Positions 4,925 to 14,616 of a DNA stretch of 21,808 nt are shown piece after piece. The notes beneath the pieces are model-generated. The model was given only the letters and a program-made list of their open reading frames with translations, did not search any database and was not told where the DNA came from. Source of the stretch: Candidatus Roizmanbacteria bacterium. GTDB taxonomy: Bacteria; Patescibacteriota; Microgenomatia; UBA1406; GWC2-37-13. A program made the translations under genes and the position numbers. The stretch is from the NCBI GenBank assembly GCA_024653985.1, contig JANLIS010000009.1, positions 1-21,808 of the forward strand, in the 5' to 3' direction. Every line of letters starts with the position of its first letter. The stretch's first letter is position 1.

Positions 4925-5829
4925 AGAAACCATTAGTATCAGTCATCATTCCTGTTTATAACGGTCAATCATATCTAAAAGAGACAATTTTGTCTGTCCA
5001 AAAAAGCAACTATAAAAACTTTGAAATCATATTGGTGAATGACGGATCAAAGGATAAGAGTAAAGAACTGTGTTATAAACTCAAAAAAAAATATAAAAAT
5101 ATTAGGGTTTTTTCTTTCAAAAAAAACCGTGGCTTAAGTAATATTCTCAATTATGCTGTCAGGAAAGCTAAAGGAAAATATATAGCTAGAATTAATCAAG
5201 ATGATCTGATGGTGGTAAATAGAATTTTTTCTCAGGTATATTTCTTGGAAAATAACTTAGATCATGTCTTAGTTGGAGGAAATCTAAAATTGATTAGTGA
5301 AAAAGGAAAGCCAATTGACGTACTTTCCTACCCACAGACTGATCAGGAAATAAGAAACAATTGGCTCTATCTTAATTCTTTTGCTGATCCGGCCGTAATG
5401 TATAGAAAGAAAACATTCTTGAAAGTCGGTAATTACGATCAGAATTTTTATCCAGCTGATGATTATCATTTGTGGTTTAGAATGGGCCAAACCGGAAAAG
5501 TTGCCAATCTGAATCACGTTGTGATAAAATTTAGAGTTCATGATGAAGCGGCTACGGTAAAACTCCACAAAAAAATGATTGAAAGTACAAAAAAAGTCCA
5601 TGAATGGGCGGCTGAAAATATTCAAAAACCGTCTTTATTGGTTACTTTATATTGGAAAACACAATATTTTTTAGCAAAGTATTTCTCACCACAGTTCAAT
5701 TTTATTATTTACAGATTAATTAAAAAGGTAATCTATTCAAAAAGTCAGTTCGAAACTATTTTTTTTCCAAAGAAAATTATCAATAGAGTTAAGACCCATC
5801 CTAAAACATTCAATTTCTCTGGCCAATAA
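4921..5829 (+). CDS. GT2-family glycosyltransferase
   Basis: A 302-residue GT-A glycosyltransferase. The N-terminus has the classic SVIIPVYNGQ pattern, then LVNDGSKDKS and the DxD-like metal motif in NQDDL (~98-102). Residues ~150-160 (FADPAVMYRK) and ADDYHLWFRM match the acceptor-side region of bacterial GT2 enzymes that build surface polysaccharide. The C-terminal third is basic and amphipathic, consistent with membrane association. It overlaps the upstream GT2 gene by 4 nt. Its last 85 nt overlap the 3' end of the opposite-strand membrane protein gene, so the C-terminal residues (IINRVKTHPKTFNF) are encoded antisense to that protein's final helix. Likely role: surface glycan or glycolipid assembly. 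Confidence 0.85.
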   Translation: MKKPLVSVIIPVYNGQSYLKETILSVQKSNYKNFEIILVNDGSKDKSKELCYKLKKKYKNIRVFSFKKNRGLSNILNYAVRKAKGKYIARINQDDLMVVNRIFSQVYFLENNLDHVLVGGNLKLISEKGKPIDVLSYPQTDQEIRNNWLYLNSFADPAVMYRKKTFLKVGNYDQNFYPADDYHLWFRMGQTGKVANLNHVVIKFRVHDEAATVKLHKKMIESTKKVHEWAAENIQKPSLLVTLYWKTQYFLAKYFSPQFNFIIYRLIKKVIYSKSQFETIFFPKKIINRVKTHPKTFNFSGQ

Positions 5830-8800
5830 AAAACATAGTATTGAGTATTAGTAGGATTTATTTCAAAACAATTAGCATAGCCATTGCACTTAAGATGATT
5901 AATTGAGGCATCTTTTCCAACCAATAGATCAAAAAAGCTTGCATAAATCCCCCACTGTTTGTCATAACCTTCATTAAATAATAATATTTGGCCTTCCGAT
6001 GAATTTATATTTACTTTCCACAAAGAAGGTAAAATTTTTGTAAACTTTACATTACTTGTTTGATTAGTCGAGAATGAATTATTTTCTGGGCCAATTGATA
6101 AATTAGTCCAAATATTTGGTATTTGAACTACATTAAAATTGTCATAGAGGGCCATTCCCTCATTTTCCGAATCTTGAGCGATCATAAAATTTTTCTTTTT
6201 TTGATCTGATATTATGAAATTGTTAGGAAGAATGATATTCGTATTTGTTAATTCTAAATTATTAATTTTATTTAAGATATTCTGTTTATTAGCAAAAAAT
6301 TCTGGATTTTGAAATTCTTTAAATCCTTTTATATTTGGATAGCCTTGATTTAATGACAAAATCTGATTGGTGTATTTATTAAAATCATCCCCAAGATTAA
6401 AATGAGAAAATTTACCGGAAGCTAAGTTATAGTTAATTGACCAAATATAACTATTGTTACTGTCAAAATCTAAAGATTGAAAAAGATTGTTATCACAGTT
6501 CTCAAAATAACTAATTAGCCTATCAGACTGCCTATAAGTCCTATATGAATTAGGTTGGCTACAAACTCCATTTGATACAGAAAAACCGTCTTTTTTTCCT
6601 TGATAGAACGAAAAATAATTAAGGGGTAAATTGAAGCTCATTTTTAATTTTTGCGGTTTTTTAACAGTAAAAACAGTTGAATTATTTTCTAATTTAACGT
6701 TTAAATTATCTTCTGTCACGACTTCAAATTTCTTTATTGATAATTGATTGATTATGAGCGTCTGAGACTGATATCCTGTATTTTTTAAAGCAAAAAATAC
6801 AATTGGTTTGTAGGCATTTATCTCTTTATCTGTTGGAATAATCACTGAATCAGATTTGATTAAATCGTTTGAATTCAAACTTAATATTTGATGAGTATTA
6901 AAACAATTATCGATATTAGCATCTTTTATACAGGTTGATAAATAACTTGGCTTATAAAAATCATTAATAACCGATTTTAATGTTGGTTTATCTGTTTTAT
7001 AATCTTTTAAATATTTTGAATCTAGGTTATGTGCCTGTGATTGATAATTAATTTTTATCTCACTGTAGTTGGCTTTATTATCGACATAATCCTTCATATC
7101 GAACATGAAACAAGTTGAGCCATTCTGACTATCTACTCTGAAACCATTCTTATTGTCAACTGCCGAAGAATATTCATTTAATTTATCAGAAAAGCAGTTA
7201 GGATTATCAGTTAAATTTAAGTGGTTTAAATTTATTTTAGAGTCCAAATTTTCTTTCAATATCTGGACTTTAAGAGATCCTTGGTCAAGTATTAATGATC
7301 CAACGTATGTTTCTTGATTACTTAATTTTGACGGAAACGGAATTATATTGTCTCCTATTTTTATTCTTAATCCGGAAATTAATTTATATGGTAAGCTCTC
7401 ACCCCAATTTGACAAATAATTTTCTAAATTTTCCGTAATTTGCAATGAATTGGTTATTTTATTAATAGGAATCAAAATTTCTTTTATTTTTGTCTTGGCA
7501 GATAATATTTGATCCTCAAAAATTAAATTTGGAAAGGGATTACTGTAAAAATTTATGCTCAAATTTTTTTCATCAACTAAAGCAAACACTTCAACATTTA
7601 CTTGAGGCGTTCTAATGCTATTAGAACTTACTTCGATCCTGTAATTAAGATCCTTAACAAAATTAAAATTAACAACATTTGCTTCTACTTTTCCATTTTG
7701 AAATTTAAATTTAAGATCATTTCTTTTAAAAGGAAACGCGTTAAAGTTGTATTTATCGTATTGCAATGTATCTTTGGCTGGATCAATATTAAACTCAAAT
7801 GTTTTAGGATCAACAAAACTAAAATTATTAACTTGTCGAAATTTAGAGTCAGGGTTTTTTAATTCATATAAAACAATTTCATAATTAGGAGTTTTTTCGA
7901 TTAAGCTTAAATCGTCCTGACTAAAAGGAAAAATTTTTTCATAAATATCTAAATATTCGGAGATATTGACATTATATGAAGTAATTTTACTAATCAGACC
8001 TTCTGATTCTAATTTTCTAACAGATTCTTTTGAATCGAAATAATTATAAGTACCCCAGGAGCCCAATCCTTTTGCAGTCATCTGAGGAGATATCGTTTCA
8101 TCAAAGATGATATATTTAATTCCAGTCTTCTTTAAAAGTGGATATAAATCCTCTTTTTTTTTGGCTATTTTTTCAAATATTTCACTGTTTAGCTCAACAT
8201 TTTCCTGACTGGCTGGTTCGAAAGTTTTTTCGACCAGTGGCTTATTAATAAGAAAGTGTAAAAAAGAGGAACCTAAATATCCCCAGTTGTATGATCGCCA
8301 ATAACGATCTTGATTGAATGGCAAATGTAAAACTCTATAATCGCCTTTGTCATCATTTATTAACTTAGCAATTTCAAAATAGGCGCCTGGAACCTTGTTA
8401 AGATCAAAAAAACCAAAGAAACGACCAAAATAGCTACTATATACTGTTGTTGAAATAATTATTAGTGTCAAGATAAGAAATACTATGTTCTTTTTATTTA
8501 ATCTTTCTGATATTTTTGCGATAAAAAAACCAGCAGATAGACTTCCAGCAAAACCAATAAAATAATGAAATTTGGTATCGCCAAACCTAAAAAGACTGCC
8601 AAAGAAAGGAAGATTCTTTTCTAAAATAATATAAATAAACCCTAATGGAGAAAAAGCTTTTAACGATAAAAATAAATATAGGAAGATCGTAAATGGTATC
8701 CAAAGAAATTTTTTGTATTTTTTGTAATTAAACAGTAGTAATGCTATCCCACATAAATAAAATAATGGAAAGATATATAAAACTAAACTGTAAGGAAAAT

Positions 8801-9737
8801 TACTAATAAAATTACTGAGCGGGTGAATACCGGATGTTTGACTATTATCAAAACTTGTAACTGTCGTATCAAAAAAATTTGGGTAAAGAATTAATTGTTT
8901 GAATAGAGAATAAAAGGAGGCTGGTTTATTAAGCTGTATTTCATTGGCATCGATAAATGTTGGGGCCTGATAAACAATATTAGACTTATTTAATGTGTAA
9001 TTTATAAAAGGCAAAAGCCAAAAACTATTTAAAATAATAAAAAACAAAATAAAAATTAAGCTTTTCTTTATATTTTGACTTTGTAAAAGTAAAAATATCA
9101 TTAGGGCGATTAGCACGGTTATGAATATCGTAGCGGTCATATAGGCTCCAGAAGAAAAAATTATTAGCAGTGAAAAGATAACTGTTTTTTTCCATGTAAT
9201 TTTTTCTTGAATTAGACTTAAGAAAATATAAAATAACAACGGAACCGCATAAAAACGATTAATATACATTATCATCGGAAAATAAAAAGTTGCTAAAGTA
9301 TTGAGATTAAAAATATAAAATAATCCAGAAAATACCCCAATTAAATCAAGTTTTTGTTCATTATCTTGAAAAACACCTTTAAAAAGTTTTTTTGAAAATA
9401 AATAAGTCAAAATAACTCCCAAATCAAATGAAAAAAGGGAAAAAATTTGATCTAATAATCCCTGCTTTATGAAAGGACTTAAGATCAAAAAAAATAGTTG
9501 GCGAAACACATCTGTAGATTCGGAATCTGATGGTACGCCAAGCCCTCTGTATTCTCTCCAAGTGGCGAAAAAAGTCCGAAAAATATTGTTTTTTAGATTA
9601 AAGTAGGACGAATAATTATCCCAACCCATTAAATAAAAGTCAGGCTTGATATTAACCGCTGTAATTGCGAGTAGAATGATAGATAAAATCAATAATCCAG
9701 GTCTTTTTTTGAAGTAATTAAATATTTTTTCTACCAT
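5745..9737 (-). CDS. Very large multi-pass membrane protein, GT-C-like
   Basis: About 1330 residues. The N-terminal ~470 residues hold roughly a dozen transmembrane helices. An acidic motif in the first outside loop (YLMGWDNYSSYF) is typical of GT-C glycosyltransferases using polyprenyl-phosphate sugars. A long extracytoplasmic region rich in Asn and aromatic residues (~480-1300) follows, and a single helix (VLGWVLTLLIIFF) plus KKIVSN ends the protein. The architecture resembles AftD/DUF3367-type or YfhO-like proteins, but this is inference. An ATG at 9770 is possible, but the TATAAT at 9750-9745 lies 7 nt before the ATG at 9737 (MVEKIFNYF), which favours that leaderless start. The neighbouring GT2 pair suggests a shared role in glycosylating surface polymers. 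Confidence 0.75.
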   Translation of the reverse strand: MVEKIFNYFKKRPGLLILSIILLAITAVNIKPDFYLMGWDNYSSYFNLKNNIFRTFFATWREYRGLGVPSDSESTDVFRQLFFLILSPFIKQGLLDQIFSLFSFDLGVILTYLFSKKLFKGVFQDNEQKLDLIGVFSGLFYIFNLNTLATFYFPMIMYINRFYAVPLLFYIFLSLIQEKITWKKTVIFSLLIIFSSGAYMTATIFITVLIALMIFLLLQSQNIKKSLIFILFFIILNSFWLLPFINYTLNKSNIVYQAPTFIDANEIQLNKPASFYSLFKQLILYPNFFDTTVTSFDNSQTSGIHPLSNFISNFPYSLVLYIFPLFYLCGIALLLFNYKKYKKFLWIPFTIFLYLFLSLKAFSPLGFIYIILEKNLPFFGSLFRFGDTKFHYFIGFAGSLSAGFFIAKISERLNKKNIVFLILTLIIISTTVYSSYFGRFFGFFDLNKVPGAYFEIAKLINDDKGDYRVLHLPFNQDRYWRSYNWGYLGSSFLHFLINKPLVEKTFEPASQENVELNSEIFEKIAKKKEDLYPLLKKTGIKYIIFDETISPQMTAKGLGSWGTYNYFDSKESVRKLESEGLISKITSYNVNISEYLDIYEKIFPFSQDDLSLIEKTPNYEIVLYELKNPDSKFRQVNNFSFVDPKTFEFNIDPAKDTLQYDKYNFNAFPFKRNDLKFKFQNGKVEANVVNFNFVKDLNYRIEVSSNSIRTPQVNVEVFALVDEKNLSINFYSNPFPNLIFEDQILSAKTKIKEILIPINKITNSLQITENLENYLSNWGESLPYKLISGLRIKIGDNIIPFPSKLSNQETYVGSLILDQGSLKVQILKENLDSKINLNHLNLTDNPNCFSDKLNEYSSAVDNKNGFRVDSQNGSTCFMFDMKDYVDNKANYSEIKINYQSQAHNLDSKYLKDYKTDKPTLKSVINDFYKPSYLSTCIKDANIDNCFNTHQILSLNSNDLIKSDSVIIPTDKEINAYKPIVFFALKNTGYQSQTLIINQLSIKKFEVVTEDNLNVKLENNSTVFTVKKPQKLKMSFNLPLNYFSFYQGKKDGFSVSNGVCSQPNSYRTYRQSDRLISYFENCDNNLFQSLDFDSNNSYIWSINYNLASGKFSHFNLGDDFNKYTNQILSLNQGYPNIKGFKEFQNPEFFANKQNILNKINNLELTNTNIILPNNFIISDQKKKNFMIAQDSENEGMALYDNFNVVQIPNIWTNLSIGPENNSFSTNQTSNVKFTKILPSLWKVNINSSEGQILLFNEGYDKQWGIYASFFDLLVGKDASINHLKCNGYANCFEINPTNTQYYVFYWPEKLNVLGWVLTLLIIFFGKKIVSN

Positions 9738-9744
9738 TAGATTC

Positions 9745-9767
9745 ATTATACAATCTTCTGATATAAT
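9745..9767. promoter_or_regulatory. Back-to-back -10 boxes of two divergent leaderless genes
   Basis: TATAAT on the plus strand (9762-9767, with TGA before it as an extended -10) lies 10 nt before the ATG at 9778. TATAAT on the minus strand (9750-9745) lies 7 nt before the ATG at 9737. The two transcription starts are only ~40 bp apart, so each polymerase would cover the other's promoter. -35 matches are weak for both. Confidence 0.55.
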
Positions 9768-9777
9768 CATTCTATAT

Positions 9778-11982
9778 ATGTCACAATTATCTCACCTACA
9801 AATCCGCAACCCGAAAGACGATGAAACGCCTATTGAGTCGGGCACACAGATCTTTGCCTCACTTCTCCCCTCTCATATCCCGCTTTGGAAAAGGTGGTTT
9901 CTTCATCCAAAAACCTATGCTTTTGAGATCTATCTGATTTCACAAAAGTTGTACTTTTATGTCACAACTCCATCTGTGTCAGAAACGTTAATAAGTAGTT
10001 TAGTACAATCTTCTTTTCCTACTTCAACTGTAAAAAAAACCAGCGACCCAATGAATTTGGTATTTAAGTCACCAAGATTCTCTGTCGGCGAGGTTGTCTT
10101 AAATTCTTATTCTTACTTACCGACAAAAACTTATTTTGATTTTAAGGATGTTGATCCATTATCTGCTCTTTTGGGCTTCCTGTCAAAGCAACCAGCTCAT
10201 TTCAAATTTGCAGTTCAGATCGCAATAACCCCGGCATATTTCGCCTGGGCTGATGATGCCGTTACCGCCGCCCGACACTTGACCTATGATGAAACAGCTG
10301 ATAAATATGGTCAAAATCCACAAAAATTACTAATCATGAAAAAAGCTTCTTTTCAAGGTGGTAAAGCCGTTATCCGCTTAGTCGTTGGATCAACCACAAA
10401 TGAAATTGACCCGTATCCGTATATGGTAAATCTTGCCGGAACATTTGGTAGTTTTTCTTTGGGCGAAGGTAATCAATATGGCTTCAAAAAAAGGATCTTC
10501 TTTAAACAAGCGTTGATCGATAGAATAAAAGCCAGAAAGATCAGTTTTTTTGAACATAAAGGTCAGATCCTCAATGCTCAGGAATTAGCTACTCTTTGGC
10601 ACCCGCCTGGATACCTGCTTGCAGGAATAAAAAATATGGCCTGGGGAAAAACACTTTTGGGAGAGCCACCGGAGAATTTACCGGTTGTTCCCCCCTCCAC
10701 AACCTCCGAGGTTGAGGAGCGAAGCGGGAAAACCTCGGAGGTTAATGATGCAAAAAATGACATTAACTTCTTTGCCAAAGCCGAATTTAAAAACAAAGAG
10801 ACAATTTTTGGAATAAAAACTGAAGATCGTCGTAAACATGTATATATTATTGGAAAAACCGGAGTTGGAAAGTCAACACTGATCGCCAACATGGCGATTG
10901 ATGATATACGCAAAGGCCGAGGAGTAGGCATTATTGACCCACACGGAGATCTTTCGGAAACTATTTTAGATTTTATTCCAAAACGAAGAATGAACGATGT
11001 TGTCTATCTTGAACCTTTTGATACGGAAAGGCCGTTTTCCCTGAATGTTTTGGAGATTAAAAATAAACAACAAAAAGACTTAGTTGCTTCAGGAATTGTC
11101 TCAATTTTCTACAAACTTTATAAAGATAGTTGGGGTCCACGACTTGAATATATTTTGAGAAATGTAATTTTGACCTTACTTGATTCACCTGGAGCAACTC
11201 TTGTGGACATCTTATCTCTTTTATCAAACGCTGAATATCGAAAAAAGGTCGTCCGTTCTCTTTCCGATCCTGTCTTAAAAGATTTCTGGGAAAAGGAATT
11301 TGCTAAGATGCCAGACCGCCTGAAGGCCGAAGCAATTTCCCCGATTCAAAATAAAGTCGGTCAATTTGTTACTTCTAAAATGATCAGAAATATAATTGGT
11401 CGGACAAAATCGTCAATTGATCTGGAACAGATCATGAATGAAGGTAAGATCTTAATTCTCAATCTTTCTCAGGGAAAGTTAGGTGAGGATAATACTGCCC
11501 TGCTCGGAGCCATGCTGATCACTCAGATTCAACTGGCGGCTATGAACCGTTCTTTTATTAAGGAAGCTGATCGAAAAGATTTTTTCCTTTACGTCGATGA
11601 GTTTCAAAACTTTGCCACTCAATCTTTTATCAAGATTCTGTCTGAGGCAAGAAAATATCGCCTATCTTTGACCTTAGCCAATCAATATATTGAACAGCTT
11701 GATGAAGAGGTAACAAGAGCAATATTTGGTAATGTGGGAACTTTAATGTCATTCGTGGTCGGTGCCCGAGATGCCTACATCCTAACCCGCGAATATGCAG
11801 AAATTTATACAGAAAATGATCTGGTTTCACTGGGAAAATTTGAGGCTGTTCTAAAACTTTCAATTGATGGAATGACTTCGGCTCCATTTCCTGTTACGAC
11901 TTTACCACTTCCGTCAATGAAAAATGATAATCGTGAGAAAATTATCAAGCTCTCCAAAGAAAAATACGGAAGAAAGGTATAA
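9778..11982 (+). CDS. VirD4/TraG-like P-loop ATPase (DNA-translocase type)
   Basis: A 734-residue protein of the FtsK/HerA/VirD4 ATPase superfamily, as in type IV coupling proteins. Residues 1-340 form an uncharacterised N-terminal region without clear membrane helices. The motor follows: Walker A GKTGVGKST (359-367), DPHGD (387-391), Walker B FFLYVDEF (602-609), and ANQY (634-637) as the sensor-like segment. Known relatives pump DNA in conjugation or other transport, but there are no other conjugation genes nearby and no membrane anchor, so the role may be cytoplasmic DNA or protein handling. Residues 309-322 (TSEVEERSGKTSEV) are encoded by the in-frame palindromic element and lie in the linker just before the motor. 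It converges on the 134-aa/702-aa operon with a 21-bp gap. Confidence 0.85.
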   Translation: MSQLSHLQIRNPKDDETPIESGTQIFASLLPSHIPLWKRWFLHPKTYAFEIYLISQKLYFYVTTPSVSETLISSLVQSSFPTSTVKKTSDPMNLVFKSPRFSVGEVVLNSYSYLPTKTYFDFKDVDPLSALLGFLSKQPAHFKFAVQIAITPAYFAWADDAVTAARHLTYDETADKYGQNPQKLLIMKKASFQGGKAVIRLVVGSTTNEIDPYPYMVNLAGTFGSFSLGEGNQYGFKKRIFFKQALIDRIKARKISFFEHKGQILNAQELATLWHPPGYLLAGIKNMAWGKTLLGEPPENLPVVPPSTTSEVEERSGKTSEVNDAKNDINFFAKAEFKNKETIFGIKTEDRRKHVYIIGKTGVGKSTLIANMAIDDIRKGRGVGIIDPHGDLSETILDFIPKRRMNDVVYLEPFDTERPFSLNVLEIKNKQQKDLVASGIVSIFYKLYKDSWGPRLEYILRNVILTLLDSPGATLVDILSLLSNAEYRKKVVRSLSDPVLKDFWEKEFAKMPDRLKAEAISPIQNKVGQFVTSKMIRNIIGRTKSSIDLEQIMNEGKILILNLSQGKLGEDNTALLGAMLITQIQLAAMNRSFIKEADRKDFFLYVDEFQNFATQSFIKILSEARKYRLSLTLANQYIEQLDEEVTRAIFGNVGTLMSFVVGARDAYILTREYAEIYTENDLVSLGKFEAVLKLSIDGMTSAPFPVTTLPLPSMKNDNREKIIKLSKEKYGRKV
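10701..10743 (+). repeat. In-frame 42-bp palindromic element inside the ATPase gene
   Basis: Arms ACCTCCGAGGTT and ACCTCGGAGGTT flank the 18-nt centre GAGGAGCGAAGCGGGAAA. Read from ACC at 10702 it is 14 codons with no stop: TSEVEERSGKTSEV. The arms have GAG where the other copies have GCG, matched on both sides, i.e. a compensated change that keeps the palindrome. The same GAG version (ACCTCCGAGGTT) is in the REPs flanking the RAYT. Confidence 0.9.
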
Positions 11983-12003
11983 ATAACTCCTTTTAATCAA
12001 ATA

Positions 12004-12408
12004 TTATCTTGCGACTGCGACGGGAGCTGAATTAGCGGCTAAAGAAATTTTACTTAATAGAGTTTGAATTGCTTTATCTTTGACCTCAGGGCTTTCCTGA
12101 TATTCCTTATCTTCTGGATCATAGAGCATGAAGATATTTTTTTCCAATTCTGTTCTTTCATTACGTAGATCTGCTAATTTATCGACCAAATCAGCATCAT
12201 GATCTTCAATTGCTGCCTCTTCCATCAATTCAAGCTCTTTATCCAAATATTCATTTAGATCAGCAATTGCTTCCGCGTCTGGAGTCTTGCCTTGAATAAG
12301 TAAATCCAAACAATTCAAATATTCTTGTTTTGCTTCATCAGGCAACTCTTCATTTTTTTCTACAAATTCTCTGATGAATTGAAATGGGGTTTTATTTTTA
12401 GTGTCCAT
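12004..12408 (-). CDS. Small acidic helical protein
   Basis: 134 residues, strongly acidic and predicted mostly alpha-helical (FVEKNEELPDEAKQEY, ELELMEEAAIEDHDAD). There is no signal peptide, membrane helix or recognisable motif; the tail (AANSAPVAVAR) looks flexible. The ATG lies 8 nt after the stop of the 702-aa gene with no SD, so expression is probably by translational coupling in the same transcript. It may bind or stabilise its large partner, but this is a guess. No family is recognised. Confidence 0.65.
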   Translation of the reverse strand: MDTKNKTPFQFIREFVEKNEELPDEAKQEYLNCLDLLIQGKTPDAEAIADLNEYLDKELELMEEAAIEDHDADLVDKLADLRNERTELEKNIFMLYDPEDKEYQESPEVKDKAIQTLLSKISLAANSAPVAVAR

Positions 12409-12416
12409 ATTTTTAT

Positions 12417-14525
12417 TTAATTAAAGAAATGATGATATAAACTTCTAACACCTCTTCCAGGTGCTCCAGCAATTTTTCTCACTCCTTCAGTAAAAGAAAG
12501 GGCAGTTACTGCAGTTGCGCCTGATCCGATAATTAAATCTTTCATTGCTCCCATTCTTTCAGCTGCAACTGATTTTAAAGCTCCATTTGTAATTGCAGTT
12601 ATTTGATCAGGAGCTAAGTTCATCTGTTGACTAAGTGACTGAACCTTATTGAAAGCATCTATGAATGGTTTAGAATTTTTGAACAATTCTGATGTTGACC
12701 CACTTTGAATTGCTGTTTGAATCTGATTAATATCCACGCCTTTTAATCCTTCCATTAAGCCTCTCATCAAATCCGGACCATTTTGTATTACTTCTTTTAA
12801 AGGTGCGACCAATGCATTAGTTTTAGCTAATATGCTATGAGCAGCATCAATATGTTGATTGATACCTAAATAAGTAGCTCCACCGACGATTCCAGCCGCT
12901 ATTCCTGCTTCGGTTCCCTTAACTGCTACATCCGCTAAGTTGGTTCTTAATGCTCCAGTACGAACGCCGTCAGCAGTATTTATACCATTAATCTTTGCAT
13001 TGGCTAATTTTATGTTGGCTACCCTATCTTTGCCGACTCTTTCAAGTGCTTTTGTTAATATTCTAACTTCAATTATATTTCCCGGCTCGACTTCGCTAAG
13101 CTTTTTTCTTAAACCATCCTCGGCAAATTCCGCCTTTACTAAACTAGCAAAAAGATTAGACCTTTCTGCTTTAGAATCATCACCATAGTCTTTATATGTT
13201 TCAGACTCATCTCCTAACACTGATTCATTTAATTTTCCTGAAAGTCTGACTCTAAGTTTATTTTGATCGGGTAATTGAGCTTCTTCTTCTTGAGGTAATT
13301 TTATAGCAATCAATCTTTCTTTTCCATCTCGTGTTACACTTATCTTGCACCCTAACGCGTCTTCAACCGATTTTTGTCTTCCACTCATCGCACCATAAAC
13401 TAATTTTCTTGCCGGATCAACAATATCTTTTGCTTTTATGGCTTCTTTTAGGCCTCTTGTTGTCAAGAGGCTATCCTGTAAGGGTTTTTTAAGAAAACCC
13501 GTAGGACCAGCTGGTTTTTCTATTAACTGCCTAACTCTATTTGCAGCAGAATTAATTGCAGATTTTAAAGCTACCTCGTCAGCTTGTGAGACCTCGGCCC
13601 CTTGATACATTTCCTGTAGTATTTCTTGAGCTTGATTTTCAATTGCCAAATCTTCTGCGACGTGCTCGCCTCTAACGTCAGCTGATAATCTTTTTGATCC
13701 CTTTAAATTTTCGTCTTTAACAGCCTTATCAACTTCTCTAGCAAGCCTTAACTCTTCTTTTCTGGTAGCATTGACTGCTTTTCTAAGAGCTTTGGCGCTG
13801 TCATAAAAAGCATCTTCAATTGGCAGATCCGACTTTACTTGTTCCTGAATTCTTTGGACAAGAACTTCCTGGCCAGCATAGTAAACAGGTACGTTTTCTG
13901 CAGCTTCTTCAGCTACCCGTATAGCTTTATCTAAGTTGCCTTTTTGCCATTTTGCTTTTACGTTTTCTGGTGTTTTTCCCCATTCATTCAATAAAGCTTT
14001 TCCATAACCAAGTGCTTTTTTTTCTACTCTTGCGGTTGCTTCCTTTCCAGCTGCTTCAATTTTTGCTTTATTTGTTTTTTCTAATTTAGCCTGTGCTGTA
14101 GACTCAAGCGCGTTTGTTTTAGCTTCATAATCCGGCTGTTCGCCTTGTTCGTAATCGGCTTTCTCTGCTTTTACTTGCTCGATTTGTTTTATAGATTTTA
14201 TTAATCTACTTTCTTTTTTACCTAAATCCTTCTTTATTTTTTTTGAATCTCTTATTTCTTTGTCCTTAATTACTCTTTTACTATGAACTTCCCCAAATCT
14301 TTTTCCCGCATCAACATGTGTTTGCTCTACCCTGGTAGCAGCGGTCGTAATTAGGTCCCCCAACTGTCCTTGCATTTTATCTGAAGATCTGGCTACGCGA
14401 GACAATTCATTTGCCTTTTGACGACCACTTTCCAAGTGAGCATTAATTTCTGCAGGTCTAATACCTTCTAATCCTCTAGGAACTTTAGCTACTACAACTG
14501 GACTTTCTGGTGCGGGTGCTGGCAT
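12417..14525 (-). CDS. Large helical protein of unknown function
   Basis: 702 residues. A Pro/Ala-rich N-terminus (MPAPAPESPVVVAK) leads into a long charged, Lys/Glu/Ala-rich region (~25-330) expected to form coiled coils. A less repetitive middle part (~360-500) includes beta-type segments (KLRVRLSGKL, NIIEVRILTK). Two hydrophobic Gly/Ala-rich segments follow near the C-terminus (AGIAAGIVGGATYLG at ~538-552 and GSGATAVTALSF at ~671-682), with a Met/Gln-rich stretch between them. It resembles scaffold, tape-measure or effector-type proteins in style, but no family is recognised. It is first in a two-gene operon with the 134-aa acidic protein, facing the VirD4/TraG-like ATPase gene, so it could be a substrate or partner of that ATPase; this is speculation. 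Confidence 0.65.
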   Translation of the reverse strand: MPAPAPESPVVVAKVPRGLEGIRPAEINAHLESGRQKANELSRVARSSDKMQGQLGDLITTAATRVEQTHVDAGKRFGEVHSKRVIKDKEIRDSKKIKKDLGKKESRLIKSIKQIEQVKAEKADYEQGEQPDYEAKTNALESTAQAKLEKTNKAKIEAAGKEATARVEKKALGYGKALLNEWGKTPENVKAKWQKGNLDKAIRVAEEAAENVPVYYAGQEVLVQRIQEQVKSDLPIEDAFYDSAKALRKAVNATRKEELRLAREVDKAVKDENLKGSKRLSADVRGEHVAEDLAIENQAQEILQEMYQGAEVSQADEVALKSAINSAANRVRQLIEKPAGPTGFLKKPLQDSLLTTRGLKEAIKAKDIVDPARKLVYGAMSGRQKSVEDALGCKISVTRDGKERLIAIKLPQEEEAQLPDQNKLRVRLSGKLNESVLGDESETYKDYGDDSKAERSNLFASLVKAEFAEDGLRKKLSEVEPGNIIEVRILTKALERVGKDRVANIKLANAKINGINTADGVRTGALRTNLADVAVKGTEAGIAAGIVGGATYLGINQHIDAAHSILAKTNALVAPLKEVIQNGPDLMRGLMEGLKGVDINQIQTAIQSGSTSELFKNSKPFIDAFNKVQSLSQQMNLAPDQITAITNGALKSVAAERMGAMKDLIIGSGATAVTALSFTEGVRKIAGAPGRGVRSLYHHFFN

Positions 14526-14616
14526 AAATTAGCAAGTAAAAAAAATACTAATAACTTCATATTAATGGTAATATCAACAAAAAGTCAAGTGATATTTGTG
14601 TAATGAATAATAAATA

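Noticed and set aside
4921..5747. UGA recoding to Gly as in some CPR lineages
   Set aside because: TGA ends two genes at natural positions (4922-4924 and 5747-5745) and no in-frame TGA interrupts a conserved gene.
13452..13471. Hairpin GCCTCTTG/CAAGAGGC inside the 702-aa gene as another inserted element
   Set aside because: It is short, matches none of the repeat families and the encoded residues fit the surrounding helical sequence, so chance is enough.
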